Positions 1 through 7,235 are shown, numbered from the stretch's first letter. The stretch is 38,442 bases of DNA from Bacteroidia bacterium (GCA_017857855.1 JAFMCI010000016.1:1-38442), one strand, 5' to 3'. Numbers and translations are program-made. The notes: a model not told the origin generated them from the sequence alone.

Positions 1-65
1 TTAAAATAATCTTCAATCATGGGTGCAGTGAGTACGTACTATTTAACGAAAAGGATTCTAAATAA
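1..65 (+). CDS. Possible C-terminal end of the small exported protein that begins at 38322
   Basis: If the two window ends are joined, the reading frame of the partial gene at 38322-38442 continues through base 1 without a stop and ends at TAA 63-65. This would complete a 61-residue exported protein whose last residues end in FNEKDSK. The frame stays open for 21 codons, which alone is weak evidence, but the resulting protein has a normal composition and a terminator-like hairpin follows at 119-148. This is an inference from treating the sequence as circular; on its own the segment has no start codon. Confidence 0.4.
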   Translation, partial: KIIFNHGCSEYVLFNEKDSK

Positions 66-102
66 GTTACAACGAATAGAATCAATCCTAGGGGTGGTAT
101 CT

Positions 103-510
103 TTATAGGTACTTCTTTGAGAGGGCGTCCAAGCGGCGCTCTCTTTTTGTTTTCAAGGTGTGGCATTCTATACACAATATCTGCAAATTATCAAAGTCAC
201 ACCAAATTCTAAAAAAGAAGTTCTCAATGTCCATTATATCTAAAAAGGAACCAACCTTCTTGATGTGGTCAACGTTGATCTTATCACCAGCAAACATACA
301 ACTACACTCCACGCACTGAAATCGAACCATAGGACGTTTGGCCACATCACCATTCTTCTTATACTGTACAGTCTCCACTCGCTTCGTACGCATAAATTCA
401 GCACGATATTTAGATCTTATAAAAGCTTGCCTTAGTCCAGTACGGATTGCAGTTAAATCTTTTCGATCTATATAACTATACGAATTATTTTCCGGGATAT
501 TATCAAACAT
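103..510 (-). CDS. HNH endonuclease
   Basis: This 135-residue protein is a small HNH nuclease with a zinc-binding four-cysteine frame. Visible elements are C66 and C69 (FQCVEC), the DH pair at 81-82 (NVDHI), N108 (DNLQ), and C113, C116 and H117 (CIECH) followed by a basic tail (KTKRERR). This is the arrangement of the HNH family, whose members nick or cut DNA at a metal centre. The first 65 residues are basic and show no second domain I recognise. An upstream in-frame start at 573 would overlap the divergent regulator gene at 559, so I prefer the ATG at 510. It stands alone on the minus strand, divergent from the Cro-like gene. It could be a selfish homing nuclease or serve in DNA processing; the sequence does not tell which. 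Confidence 0.8.
   Translation of the reverse strand: MFDNIPENNSYSYIDRKDLTAIRTGLRQAFIRSKYRAEFMRTKRVETVQYKKNGDVAKRPMVRFQCVECSCMFAGDKINVDHIKKVGSFLDIMDIENFFFRIWCDFDNLQILCIECHTLKTKRERRLDALSKKYL
119..148 (+). terminator. Candidate intrinsic terminator
   Basis: GAGAG (119-123) can pair with CTCTC (139-143), and five T follow at 144-148, then G and four more T. It lies inside the 3' end of the minus-strand HNH gene, so on the plus strand it could end transcripts coming across the joined window ends from the small operon at 37774-38442. The stem is short and the 15-base loop is large, so this is only moderately supported. Confidence 0.35.
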
Positions 511-511
511 G

Positions 512-540
512 TTGACAGTGTATGATAGGACGGCTACGAA
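512..540 (+). promoter_or_regulatory. Weak candidate promoter for the Cro-like gene
   Basis: A perfect -35 hexamer TTGACA (512-517) is followed after 17 bases by TACGAA (535-540), a poor -10 match (3 of 6). The start codon at 559 lies about 12 bases after the expected transcription start. The intergenic space is only 48 bases and is shared with the divergent HNH gene, so operators for the Cro-like protein could sit here, but I see no clear inverted repeat. Confidence 0.3.
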
Positions 541-558
541 GTAAAAAGGATATATATT

Positions 559-801
559 ATGAACATAAAACAATACTTAAAGAAACATTCAATTAGTATC
601 AAGCAATTCTCAATTGCGATGGGGACTTCTGCCTCAACTATAGAAAAATATATATATCGAGATGCAACTCCAGGATTACTGATAGCATATCAAATAACCC
701 TTAGAACAAATGGAGAAATTTCATTTGAAGATCTAGTACCAACTAAATATAAAATTAAAAAAATTGATAAAGATAAACTTGCATCTTGGAATGTATTGTA
801 G
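559..801 (+). CDS. Cro/C1-type helix-turn-helix regulator
   Basis: The 80-residue protein has the layout of a small Cro-like repressor. A helix-turn-helix spans about residues 12-35: KQFSIAMGTSASTIEKY has the usual pattern of helix 2, turn and recognition helix starting at S24-A25-S26. The ending EDLVPTKYKIKK resembles the end of XRE-family domains, where the sequence ISFEDLV is common. Proteins of this family bind operator DNA as dimers and control early phage promoters. The gene is divergent from the HNH gene, which is a typical regulatory arrangement. A GGA at 548-550 with an AT-rich spacer precedes the ATG. No lysogeny genes are seen, so it more likely times lytic expression than maintains a prophage. 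Confidence 0.65.
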   Translation: MNIKQYLKKHSISIKQFSIAMGTSASTIEKYIYRDATPGLLIAYQITLRTNGEISFEDLVPTKYKIKKIDKDKLASWNVL

Positions 802-813
802 GAGACTTAGAAC

Positions 814-1002
814 ATGTCAAATTTAGTATCAAATTTACATTCAACTACTTCTACCATCACATCATTAAATAATGTTAACGTATCATCAGGTGTACTGCTT
901 AAATCAAGTTTAGTTACGACTCAGTTAGTCGGTTTGCAACAAGGTAAATTTTTGAGAAAAACCGTTACAAGGTTGCACCATTTTTTAATCACTAGGTTAT
1001 AA
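814..1002 (+). CDS. Small protein of unknown function
   Basis: A 62-residue reading frame with a good ribosome-binding site (AGGAG at 801-805, eight bases before ATG) directly follows the Cro-like gene, so it is probably co-transcribed. The first half is very rich in Ser, Thr, Asn, Leu and Val (MSNLVSNLHSTTSTITSLN), the second half is basic (RKTVTRLHHF). I recognise no domain, signal peptide or membrane segment. The strong Shine-Dalgarno sequence is the main reason to call it real; the low-complexity composition is a reason for doubt. Confidence 0.45.
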   Translation: MSNLVSNLHSTTSTITSLNNVNVSSGVLLKSSLVTTQLVGLQQGKFLRKTVTRLHHFLITRL

Positions 1003-1060
1003 GATACCGTTTTTGCATTGCAGTGTATATATTAGTTACAAAACCAGACAAATTCGAATA

Positions 1061-1076
1061 ACACCAGATAAGGTGT
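1061..1076 (+). promoter_or_regulatory. Small hairpin in the 100-base gap upstream of the lysis-type genes
   Basis: ACACC (1061-1065) and GGTGT (1072-1076) form a perfect 5-bp stem with a six-base loop, 27 bases before the ATG at 1103. The rest of the gap 1003-1102 holds a TATATATT stretch at 1024-1033 that might be a -10 region, but no convincing -35 partner was found. The role of the hairpin is unknown. Confidence 0.25.
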
Positions 1077-1102
1077 ACGTAATATCAGGAGAGAGAGAAG
1101 CC

Positions 1103-1192
1103 ATGATACTAAAATGTGTAATAGCTTATTGGGTGATAGGAACAATAATAGTTTTGGCCTTCTTTAAAGCAGTTGGTCGATTAAACAAATGA
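1103..1192 (+). CDS. 29-residue single-span membrane protein, holin candidate
   Basis: The frame starts at ATG 1103 after a purine-rich AGGAGAGAGAGAAG ribosome-binding site and ends at TGA 1190-1192. About residues 3-22 form one hydrophobic segment (VIAYWVIGTIIVLAFF), followed by a short basic tail (KAVGRLNK). Size, single membrane span and position two genes before an amidase suggest a very small holin or a lysis regulator. This is inference from topology and neighbourhood only; holins share no conserved sequence. The stop overlaps the next start (ATGA), so the two small proteins are translationally coupled and may act together. Confidence 0.5.
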   Translation: MILKCVIAYWVIGTIIVLAFFKAVGRLNK

Positions 1193-1299
1193 AGTTAATT
1201 TATTATAAAATGATGAAGGTCCTCAAACCATTTCAACAATTGTTTGTGATGGCGGCGGCGGCTTATTTACTGGGGTATATATTACAATGGAGATATTGA
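1189..1299 (+). CDS. 36-residue membrane protein, possible holin partner
   Basis: This frame overlaps the previous stop by four bases (ATGA at 1189-1192) and its own TGA (1297-1299) touches the amidase ATG at 1300. Residues 1-16 are basic and amphipathic (KLIYYKMMKVLKPFQ) and residues 18-31 are hydrophobic (LFVMAAAAYLLGYIL), giving one likely membrane span with the basic end inside. Its tight packing between another tiny membrane protein and a cell-wall amidase suggests a part in lysis, such as holin or antiholin. No family could be recognised, so the function is inferred from context. Confidence 0.5.
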   Translation: MKLIYYKMMKVLKPFQQLFVMAAAAYLLGYILQWRY

Positions 1300-1731
1300 A
1301 TGAACAAAATGGAGAAGATTAATAAGGTGATAATTCATTGCAGCGCAAGTAACCATGTTTTTGATGATGATGTTGAGAGGATTAGGTTATTACATACTGA
1401 ACCTAAAGATAAACTCGTTATGTGGAACGATAAAATGATTTATGGTCGTGGTTTTAGTGCCATCGGTTATCACTTCATCATTACGAGGGACGGGAAGACT
1501 CATTTTGGTAGACCAATTCATTACCAGGGTGCCCATTGTTACGGTCATAACCAGGATTCAATAGGAATATGCCTTACAGGTGATACAAAGTTCTCCTTGA
1601 AGCAGTTTAGAGCTTTATTCGTACTCCTGGATCATATAGAAGAAGACCATGGGATTGATGAAGGTGGTGTTTTTGGCCATTACTACTTTGATAAGCATGG
1701 GAAGACATGTCCAAATTTCCGCGTGAATTGA
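1300..1731 (+). CDS. N-acetylmuramoyl-L-alanine amidase, T7-lysozyme type endolysin
   Basis: The 143-residue protein matches the Amidase_2 / T7 lysozyme fold, which cuts the bond between the muramic acid lactyl group and L-alanine in peptidoglycan using one zinc ion. Expected zinc ligands are H13 (VIIHCSAS), H127 (GHYYF) and C137 (KTCPNF). Y57 (GYHFII) and K135 correspond to the catalytic Tyr46 and Lys128 of T7 lysozyme. The length is close to T7 lysozyme (about 150). In T7 the protein also inhibits the phage RNA polymerase; no such polymerase is seen here, so that role probably does not apply. There is no signal peptide, so release needs a holin, for which the two tiny upstream membrane proteins are candidates. 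A second in-frame ATG at 1309 is possible. Confidence 0.9.
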   Translation: MNKMEKINKVIIHCSASNHVFDDDVERIRLLHTEPKDKLVMWNDKMIYGRGFSAIGYHFIITRDGKTHFGRPIHYQGAHCYGHNQDSIGICLTGDTKFSLKQFRALFVLLDHIEEDHGIDEGGVFGHYYFDKHGKTCPNFRVN

Positions 1732-1732
1732 A

Positions 1733-1933
1733 ATGATGAAAACAAAACTAACTTACTACCCAGAAACAGAGGAAGATCTTAAACACCTATCCAACGCCAT
1801 TAGTAATGGTGTCAAACTGGATAACATATATGATGAAGTGTTTAGGAAGGTATTAAAATATAGTGAAAGTGAAAAGGAAGTAGAAGCATACACCCTTGTT
1901 TGGGATAAATTGAATGAGTATTTAAACGATTAA
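1733..1933 (+). CDS. Small acidic protein of unknown function
   Basis: This 66-residue protein begins one base after the amidase stop (tandem ATG codons at 1733 and 1736), and no clear Shine-Dalgarno sequence is present, so translation is probably coupled to the amidase. The sequence is soluble, mostly helical and acidic (PETEEDLKHLS, SESEKEVEAYT, DKLNEYLND). I recognise no domain. Its position in the early region suggests a small accessory or host-takeover protein, but this is not shown by the sequence. Confidence 0.6.
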   Translation: MMKTKLTYYPETEEDLKHLSNAISNGVKLDNIYDEVFRKVLKYSESEKEVEAYTLVWDKLNEYLND

Positions 1934-1948
1934 ACTTAAAGGAACAAA

Positions 1949-2101
1949 ATGAGAAGCACAGAAGTAGATTTTAGCACAGTAGTCCACAACCAATTAAATT
2001 CATTAATCGCTGCAAACGGGATTAGTACCGAGCTTAAAATGCAGGATCATGGATACCAAATAAGTATCCTTGTAGAAAAGATTGAGGATGGGGAAGAGTA
2101 G
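1949..2101 (+). CDS. 50-residue protein of unknown function
   Basis: A short frame starts at ATG 1949 after AAAGGAA (a good ribosome-binding site) and ends at TAG 2099-2101. The protein is soluble, begins MRSTEVDFSTVVHNQ and ends in an acidic tail (EKIEDGEE). The stop shares one base with the GTG start of the next frame (TAGTG), which supports both as coupled real genes. No family recognised. Confidence 0.5.
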   Translation: MRSTEVDFSTVVHNQLNSLIAANGISTELKMQDHGYQISILVEKIEDGEE

Positions 2102-2238
2102 TGAGCGGAATATCATTTGAGCAAGTTGAAAACGATTACTACAAGAACCACGCGCCTTACGATGAAAAAGAGTTGTACTGCGAAGAGTGTAGTGCTGAAG
2201 AGAGAAGCCTTTGCATCTGCGAGTACTCTCATGAGTAA
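2101..2238 (+). CDS. 45-residue protein with a four-cysteine (zinc-ribbon-like) tail
   Basis: The frame uses GTG 2101 (overlapping the previous stop) and ends at TAA 2236-2238. Cysteines at 27 and 30 (CEEC) and at 38 and 40 (CIC) could hold a zinc ion. The rest is acidic (DEKELY, SAEERS). Small proteins with such paired cysteines are common in early phage regions and may bind host enzymes, but no particular partner can be named. The last eight bases overlap the start of the HNH gene at 2231. Too short for many gene finders. Confidence 0.45.
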   Translation: MSGISFEQVENDYYKNHAPYDEKELYCEECSAEERSLCICEYSHE

Positions 2239-2818
2239 TTATAAAAAAGAGGAGTGGGGTGATATAGTAGGGTATGAAGGTTTATATAAAGTAAGTAGTA
2301 AAGGGAGGGTTAGAAGTGTTGAACGCTATCGAATTTATAGACCAGGAGAGTGTAGGCTAGTAACTGGAAGAATACTGAAGTTGAATAGAAATGCCTCCGG
2401 GTACCCCCACGTGAAGCTGTACACAAACGGGAAACACAAAACATTTACAGTACATAGATTGGTAATAACAGCATTTGGAGTTAACCCCCTAAAAAACCCA
2501 AGTGTAAACCATATCGATGGATGTAAAACCAACAATGAATACGAAAATTTAGAGTGGGTGACCCACCAAGAAAATATAATCCATGCTGTAGACAGTGGGT
2601 TAAAGCCTTTATCCCAGGGTGAAAACCATAGGTCCAGTAAATTAAAGGTAAAAGATGTACTTGATATAGTATTAAAGGCTAGTGAGGGACGTAAAAAGAC
2701 AGAAATAGCGAGAGAGTATGGGATAGCTAGAGACTCAGTGTACAATATATTGAATGGGGTAACTTGGAGAACCGTAACAGGATTCCCTAGGGTATGTATT
2801 TGCGAGGAAGGTAAATAA
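2231..2818 (+). CDS. NUMOD4-HNH homing endonuclease with C-terminal helix-turn-helix
   Basis: The 195-residue protein has three parts. Residues 8-30 form a NUMOD4 DNA-binding motif (EEWGDIVGYEGLYKVSSKGR). The HNH core runs about 60-120, with H75 (VHRLV), N93-H94 (VNHIDG), N106 (ENLEW), N115 and H118. A helix-turn-helix of the NUMOD1 type lies at about 155-178 (KKTEIAREYGIARDSVYNIL). Such free-standing enzymes cut a specific DNA site and spread their own gene. I use ATG 2231 because a longer frame back to a TTG at 2117 would be out of the domain and would overlap the 45-residue gene fully. Two close relatives lie at 9283 and 11654. The gene is followed by a non-coding stretch of about 250 bases. 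Confidence 0.9.
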   Translation: MSNYKKEEWGDIVGYEGLYKVSSKGRVRSVERYRIYRPGECRLVTGRILKLNRNASGYPHVKLYTNGKHKTFTVHRLVITAFGVNPLKNPSVNHIDGCKTNNEYENLEWVTHQENIIHAVDSGLKPLSQGENHRSSKLKVKDVLDIVLKASEGRKKTEIAREYGIARDSVYNILNGVTWRTVTGFPRVCICEEGK

Positions 2819-2820
2819 AG

Positions 2821-2866
2821 AAGTAGGAGGGACCAAAACACCGGAATATTTTTATCCTTCCTACTT
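2821..2866 (+). terminator. Imperfect hairpin after the HNH gene
   Basis: AAGTAGGAGG (2821-2830) pairs with CCTTCCTACTT (2856-2866) with one bulged base, leaving a 25-base loop. It follows the HNH stop by two bases. There is no T run after it, so it may stabilise the 3' end or reduce read-through instead of ending transcription cleanly. Confidence 0.35.
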
Positions 2867-2968
2867 ACCTAGGATATATACAAAGAACTGATTAGAAAGC
2901 AAATACACAATAAAGGTAAAAACCAAAGAAAAAGAAATCTTCCTATATAAACACTTTATAGAAAACCA

Positions 2969-2998
2969 TTGACAGGTTGTAAAGGTTTATTCCATATT
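2969..2998 (+). promoter_or_regulatory. Sigma-70-type promoter for the replication genes
   Basis: Perfect -35 TTGACA (2969-2974), 18-base spacer, and -10 CATATT (2993-2998, 4 of 6). It lies in the 253-base non-coding stretch before the helicase-primase gene at 3072, giving a leader of about 65 bases. The same stretch holds two copies of ACAGGYTGTAAA, one overlapping the -35 box, which would suit an operator. Confidence 0.55.
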
Positions 2999-3054
2999 GT
3001 GTACAGGATATATATGTAGTTTTAAATTAGGGTGAATGTATAACAGGCTGTAAA
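2972..3054 (+). repeat. Two direct copies of ACAGGYTGTAAA around the replication promoter
   Basis: ACAGGTTGTAAA (2972-2983) and ACAGGCTGTAAA (3043-3054) differ at one base and are 71 bases apart. The first overlaps the TTGACA box and the second lies just before the ribosome-binding site of the gene at 3072. The spacing and position suggest binding sites for a regulator such as the Cro-like protein, or replication-initiator sites. Confidence 0.4.
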
Positions 3055-3071
3055 ATTAAAAAAAGGAATTT

Positions 3072-4625
3072 ATGTCGATTAGTTCAGAAGTGCGCACCAA
3101 ATTACAAAATTTAGTAACCTCATTTATGGAAAACCATACCGTAAAGCCTAGAGGAACCTCCTCATTTATCATTGATGGTATCCAAACTAGGGTAAATTCC
3201 CTTTACAATAAAGTAGTAGAGGGTGATTTAAAAAAACTTAAAGATTTCGATTTAACGGAGGATTTCTTTGAGTGGGATGAAAAGGATAAGAATGAGATCA
3301 GTGAGGAAGTATGCAGGACAATAAACGGAATAAATAGGTCCGCTAAACTAAATGAGTTAGGTGTTGTGGACGAGGGCGGGATCCCTATTGAATTTACTGA
3401 TTACCTACCGTTCTACGATCTTAAGACAGCTAACTCGGTACTAGTGTATCGATCAAGTGGAGCTATCTCCCCATTAAGCCCTATACTATGGGAGAAGTTT
3501 GTTTCTAAGGAATCTAAGGCCATGTTACATCCAATAGTGGGTTACTTAGTTTTTAATCCTTATGAAAGTAGCCTATATACGACTTGTGATTTTGATGGGA
3601 CTCAAATACAAAAACTAAATTTATATGAACCACCTAAATGGATGGGTTCTAGGAAGGATAAAATTTCCGCTGAAGAGATAGAGGAACTAACTTGCCCTGA
3701 AATAGTTATGGAATTTATGTCTCATTTATTTCCTGATGAAAAGTGTAGGGACTTTGTATTCTCCTGGATGCATCATGCACTTGCTAAAAGAGCAGAAACC
3801 TACCTTGTACTCAATGGTAAAAAAGGTGCAGGTAAGGGTTTATTTTGTGAAGTACTCCTAATGAATTTGATGGGTGAAAATAACTATCGTATTGCACCTG
3901 AATCAATACTCGATTCTATATTCAATTCCGCACTTGATAAAACTAGAATGTTGGTGATGGATGAAATTAAAGTAGATAGTTTAAAACATTTGAATAGATT
4001 AAAGAAATATATAAATAATAAACAAAATATTGAGAAGAAAGGAATCGATGCGGATACCGTAGTTGAAACTTTCTCCTCTAACGTCATATCAAATAATAGT
4101 ATTACAGATATGATGCTTGAGTATGATGAAAGAAGGTTTTCAGTACCGGAAATAACTGAGGTGCCGCTGATAAAATCATGGGGTCAAGATAAGATTGATG
4201 ACCTTATGTCCGCTATGGAAGATCCTGAAGTCCAACGTCAATTTGGGTTTTGGGTTTTGTATAAGGCTAAGGTTGAACACAGTACACCCTTTTCAGTATG
4301 GAAGGGAACTCGTTTCAATAGGATAGTGTATGTATCTCTAGCGGAGTGGAAGAAAACTATTGTTGATACTGTACTTAGTAAGGAACATACCGAGATTTCA
4401 ATTAAAGATTTACGTAAGATGTATAAAAGTCGGGTTGAATCCACCAATGTTAGATTCCCTAGTAACATCCCTAGGATAGTTTCTTTTGTTGAGAATTATC
4501 TACATGAAGGTGAGCATAGTTTAGGCGAAGTTGTTTACGAGCAAGGCGATCATTTTATAATCCCTTCCAACAAATATTTACCAGTGAGTAAGACTAAGTC
4601 CGGTAACTTTACGGATCTTCTGTGA
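3072..4625 (+). CDS. P4/D5-like superfamily 3 helicase (helicase-primase)
   Basis: The 517-residue protein carries a superfamily 3 helicase core of the kind in D5/P4-like phage primase-helicases (DUF5906-type). Walker A is at 249-256 (GKKGAGKG), Walker B at 293-298 (MLVMDE), the motif C region at 336-342 (SNVISNN) and an arginine-rich DERRF at 352-356. Such proteins form a ring that unwinds the phage fork. The N-terminal 200 residues would be the place for a primase domain, but I cannot see a clear catalytic triad, so primase activity is uncertain. Start ATG 3072 follows AAAAGGAATTT. It is the first gene of the replication operon and overlaps the polymerase by four bases (GTGA). It replaces the unrelated gp4 primase-helicase of T7. 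Confidence 0.85.
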   Translation: MSISSEVRTKLQNLVTSFMENHTVKPRGTSSFIIDGIQTRVNSLYNKVVEGDLKKLKDFDLTEDFFEWDEKDKNEISEEVCRTINGINRSAKLNELGVVDEGGIPIEFTDYLPFYDLKTANSVLVYRSSGAISPLSPILWEKFVSKESKAMLHPIVGYLVFNPYESSLYTTCDFDGTQIQKLNLYEPPKWMGSRKDKISAEEIEELTCPEIVMEFMSHLFPDEKCRDFVFSWMHHALAKRAETYLVLNGKKGAGKGLFCEVLLMNLMGENNYRIAPESILDSIFNSALDKTRMLVMDEIKVDSLKHLNRLKKYINNKQNIEKKGIDADTVVETFSSNVISNNSITDMMLEYDERRFSVPEITEVPLIKSWGQDKIDDLMSAMEDPEVQRQFGFWVLYKAKVEHSTPFSVWKGTRFNRIVYVSLAEWKKTIVDTVLSKEHTEISIKDLRKMYKSRVESTNVRFPSNIPRIVSFVENYLHEGEHSLGEVVYEQGDHFIIPSNKYLPVSKTKSGNFTDLL

Positions 4626-6742
4626 GTAGATACTGCTATCTAGATTTTGAGTTCAACAGGACCAAACAACGTTATGTTAATTTAGTTTGTTGCTCGTTAT
4701 CTACTACTGAAGACCCAAACCCAGTAGAAGCTTGGTTACACCATGAGCATGGACCCGATGCTGATTTAGCTACCAGATTAGACGATTTGAACGAGCAAGG
4801 TTATATCTTCTTAGCATGGGCGGCGGTAGCAGAAGCAAGATCGTTTATTTCGTTAAACCTTGACCCTACTAAATTTAAGTGGATCGACATGTACCTCGAA
4901 TATCGTTGCCTTATAAATCATTCTAACAGTCTCGGTTTCGGCCGCCAGTTAATCGATGGTGTGAAATGTTATACAAATTCGAACAAATGGGCAAAAAACT
5001 ATAAGAAGCCCGAGGTGAACTTAGCAGCGGCGGCGTATAAATTACTTAATGTTGAACTAGACACTGAACATAAAGACTTTATGCGTGATCTTATTATATC
5101 TGCCCCTGCTGAGTTTTCCGATCAAGAAAAAGGTTGGATTCAGAAGTATTGTAGCTCAGATATCAAATATCTGCCTCGGATGTTCGCTGAGATAGTCAAA
5201 TTATACACAAAAAGGCTGCCTAGGGAGCACCAGGAGAGTTTAAAAGGTGAAATGTTGCTTAGAGGAGAGTACGCTGCGAGAACGGCGGTTATGGAGGCAG
5301 ATGGATATCCTTATAATCCACAATCTATTAAAAACTTTGCTAACTCGGTATCTTATATTATGGATGATCTTGCGATTGACATAAATAGTCAGTTTCCAGA
5401 AGAGAAGATTTTCGTAAGGAAACCAGCAACAAGAAGATTTTCAAAGAAAGAGCAACCTCAAAGGGATTGGATATTAACCACTCCCTACGCAGATAAATGG
5501 GACATGACTAAAGGTGGAAAGTTTGGGAAGAAACAACTTTCCTTATCCCTGGATGCATACCAAAAGTTCTACAACTTCACCCATGATTACCCTAGAAACA
5601 ATTTAGGTGCTCAAATGGTGAGGTTCTTAAAAACTAAACAATCGTTAAACGGTTTTCTTCCAAAGAAACCACAAATAAAATATTGGGATACACTACGTTC
5701 CGACGGTGAAAAGATTATAAAGCAGAAGTCTCTTAAGAAATCTAAAACATTTTTTGATAGTACGGACCCGAAGGAAGGTAGAGTTCACCCGTATATGAAT
5801 ATTTATGGCGCGCAATCTGCCCGTTCTCAGCCTGGTGCTACTGGTTTTATTCCGTTAAAAGCTGCGTGGATGCGAGCACTCATTGAACCGAAACCTGGAA
5901 GGGTTATGATCGGAGTCGATTGGGGTCAAATTCAATTCTTCTTAAAGATGTTGATATCGAAAGATAAGAAGGGGATCAAAGCCTACCAATCGGGTGATGT
6001 TTATTTGTACTTTGCTAAAGAAGCTGGTGCCGTTCCTCAAGATGCTACGAAAGCTACACATAAAGCAATGAGGGATAAATTTAAAGCGACCACGTTGGCC
6101 ATACAATTCGGTATGACTAAGTTTGGTCTTGCTATAAAACTTACTCAAGATACTGGTATTGAACACACTGAAGATGAAGCCCAGGAACTAATTGATTTAT
6201 TTTACGAAGTCTTTCCTGATGCTCATGAAAATGATGAAGACATCACTGAAGATTATGAGAGTGATGGTTTCTTGAAAGCTCCAGGCGGTTGGTACATGTG
6301 GGGAGATAATACTAACGAGAGGTCAGTTCGTAATTGTCCTTTCCAGATGTGGGAATCAGATATCATGCGGTTGGCAGTAGGTTACATCCAAGATGAAGGT
6401 AGGATGGTTGCTTATACCCTCCATGATGCTATTTATGTCGAATGTAATACCGAAGATAAAGATTTAGGGATATCTGAGATGGCGTCTTTCATGGATAAAG
6501 CATTTAGGTTTTATCTACCGAAAGAAATGAAAGAGGTAGGTTACTGTAAAGTCGATGCAGATGTTTGGGGCCCAGATTTACCCGCTGAAACTGTGTATTA
6601 TGATTTGACGTACGAAACGGAATATGGTGAATTTGAGATACCAGTGAAACAACAACAAATTTATATCGATGAAAGAGCACAAACAGATTACGACAAGTTC
6701 AGTAAGTATTTTGTAGATATATTTAAAACCCATCTATTGTAG
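4622..6742 (+). CDS. Family A DNA polymerase with 3'-5' exonuclease domain
   Basis: The 706-residue protein is the phage replicative polymerase. The exonuclease domain shows ExoI D8/E10 (LDFEF) and ExoIII Y176/D180 (YCSSD). The polymerase domain shows the nucleotide-binding segment around 388-404 (RVHPYMNIYGAQSARSQP), motif A with D433 (DWGQI), motif B around 484-500 (RDKFKATTLAIQFGMTKFG) and motif C with H601-D602 (LHDAIYVEC). Length matches T7 gp5. Two positions differ from the usual motifs: the acidic residue after DxxQI is Q438, and the usual HDE is HDA. The catalytic aspartates remain, so it should be active. It starts at GTG 4622 inside the stop of the helicase gene, so the two are coupled. 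Confidence 0.95.
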   Translation: MSRYCYLDFEFNRTKQRYVNLVCCSLSTTEDPNPVEAWLHHEHGPDADLATRLDDLNEQGYIFLAWAAVAEARSFISLNLDPTKFKWIDMYLEYRCLINHSNSLGFGRQLIDGVKCYTNSNKWAKNYKKPEVNLAAAAYKLLNVELDTEHKDFMRDLIISAPAEFSDQEKGWIQKYCSSDIKYLPRMFAEIVKLYTKRLPREHQESLKGEMLLRGEYAARTAVMEADGYPYNPQSIKNFANSVSYIMDDLAIDINSQFPEEKIFVRKPATRRFSKKEQPQRDWILTTPYADKWDMTKGGKFGKKQLSLSLDAYQKFYNFTHDYPRNNLGAQMVRFLKTKQSLNGFLPKKPQIKYWDTLRSDGEKIIKQKSLKKSKTFFDSTDPKEGRVHPYMNIYGAQSARSQPGATGFIPLKAAWMRALIEPKPGRVMIGVDWGQIQFFLKMLISKDKKGIKAYQSGDVYLYFAKEAGAVPQDATKATHKAMRDKFKATTLAIQFGMTKFGLAIKLTQDTGIEHTEDEAQELIDLFYEVFPDAHENDEDITEDYESDGFLKAPGGWYMWGDNTNERSVRNCPFQMWESDIMRLAVGYIQDEGRMVAYTLHDAIYVECNTEDKDLGISEMASFMDKAFRFYLPKEMKEVGYCKVDADVWGPDLPAETVYYDLTYETEYGEFEIPVKQQQIYIDERAQTDYDKFSKYFVDIFKTHLL

Positions 6743-6753
6743 GTGGGGTAACT

Positions 6754-6779
6754 TAAGTCTTAATTCTAAGTCTTAATTC
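6754..6779 (+). repeat. 13-bp tandem duplication before the SSB-like gene
   Basis: The unit TAAGTCTTAATTC occurs twice head to tail (6754-6766 and 6767-6779), directly before the ribosome-binding site AAGGAGAAAG of the gene at 6792. A recent slippage duplication is the simplest explanation; a regulator-binding or mRNA-stability role is possible. Confidence 0.5.
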
Positions 6780-6791
6780 TAAGGAGAAAGT

Positions 6792-7229
6792 ATGAGTAAA
6801 GGATTTCGCGAGATTGGTGGATCAAAAAAGTATCGTGCATGGGCATTGTGGTTAGAAGAAGATTACATCGTAGGTAAATTTGTTGGTACATCGACTGATA
6901 AATACGGAAAAACTTCATGGCATATTGCAGTAGATGAAACAAACATTGAGTTTGATTCTGCTCATGGGTATACGAACCAATTCAACAAATGGGTACCTGA
7001 TGTTGAGATAGTTGAGGGTGAGACAATCGCTTTAAACTCTAACGGCGGGCTTGATCATAAAATGGAACAAACTGAGCAAGGTGAAATCGTTAAGATCATC
7101 TACAATGGTATGAAACCTTTAACTAAAGGACCCTTCGCAGGCAAGGAATGTCACGATGTTTCTGTGTTGGTTGCTGAAGATGGTGACGAAGAAGCTGAAG
7201 GCGCAGTAGAAAGTTTTACACAACTATAG
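6792..7229 (+). CDS. Probable single-stranded DNA-binding protein
   Basis: The 145-residue protein lies between the DNA polymerase and a RecE-type exonuclease, where phages often encode their single-strand binding protein. The N-terminal 110 residues alternate aromatic, charged and glycine positions in a way that suits an OB-like beta barrel (YRAWALWLEEDYIVGKFVG, TSWHIAVDET). The C-terminus is strongly acidic (EDGDEEAEGAVESF) and ends in hydrophobic residues, the hallmark of SSB tails that bind polymerase and other partners. A strong AAGGAGAAAG ribosome-binding site and a stable hairpin at 7236-7253 fit a highly expressed gene. I cannot identify a specific family, so the assignment rests on context and tail. 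Confidence 0.55.
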   Translation: MSKGFREIGGSKKYRAWALWLEEDYIVGKFVGTSTDKYGKTSWHIAVDETNIEFDSAHGYTNQFNKWVPDVEIVEGETIALNSNGGLDHKMEQTEQGEIVKIIYNGMKPLTKGPFAGKECHDVSVLVAEDGDEEAEGAVESFTQL

Positions 7230-7235
7230 TCAATT

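Noticed and set aside
1020-1285. TATATATT stretches (near 1024 and 1274, also 550, 2874 and 3008) as a phage-specific promoter family
   Set aside because: They share only an AT-rich core, some lie in coding sequence, and no common longer motif could be aligned by eye.
2335-2841. 168-residue minus-strand frame opposite the HNH gene
   Set aside because: The HNH gene on the plus strand has clear motifs; the opposite frame has none and lacks a ribosome-binding site.
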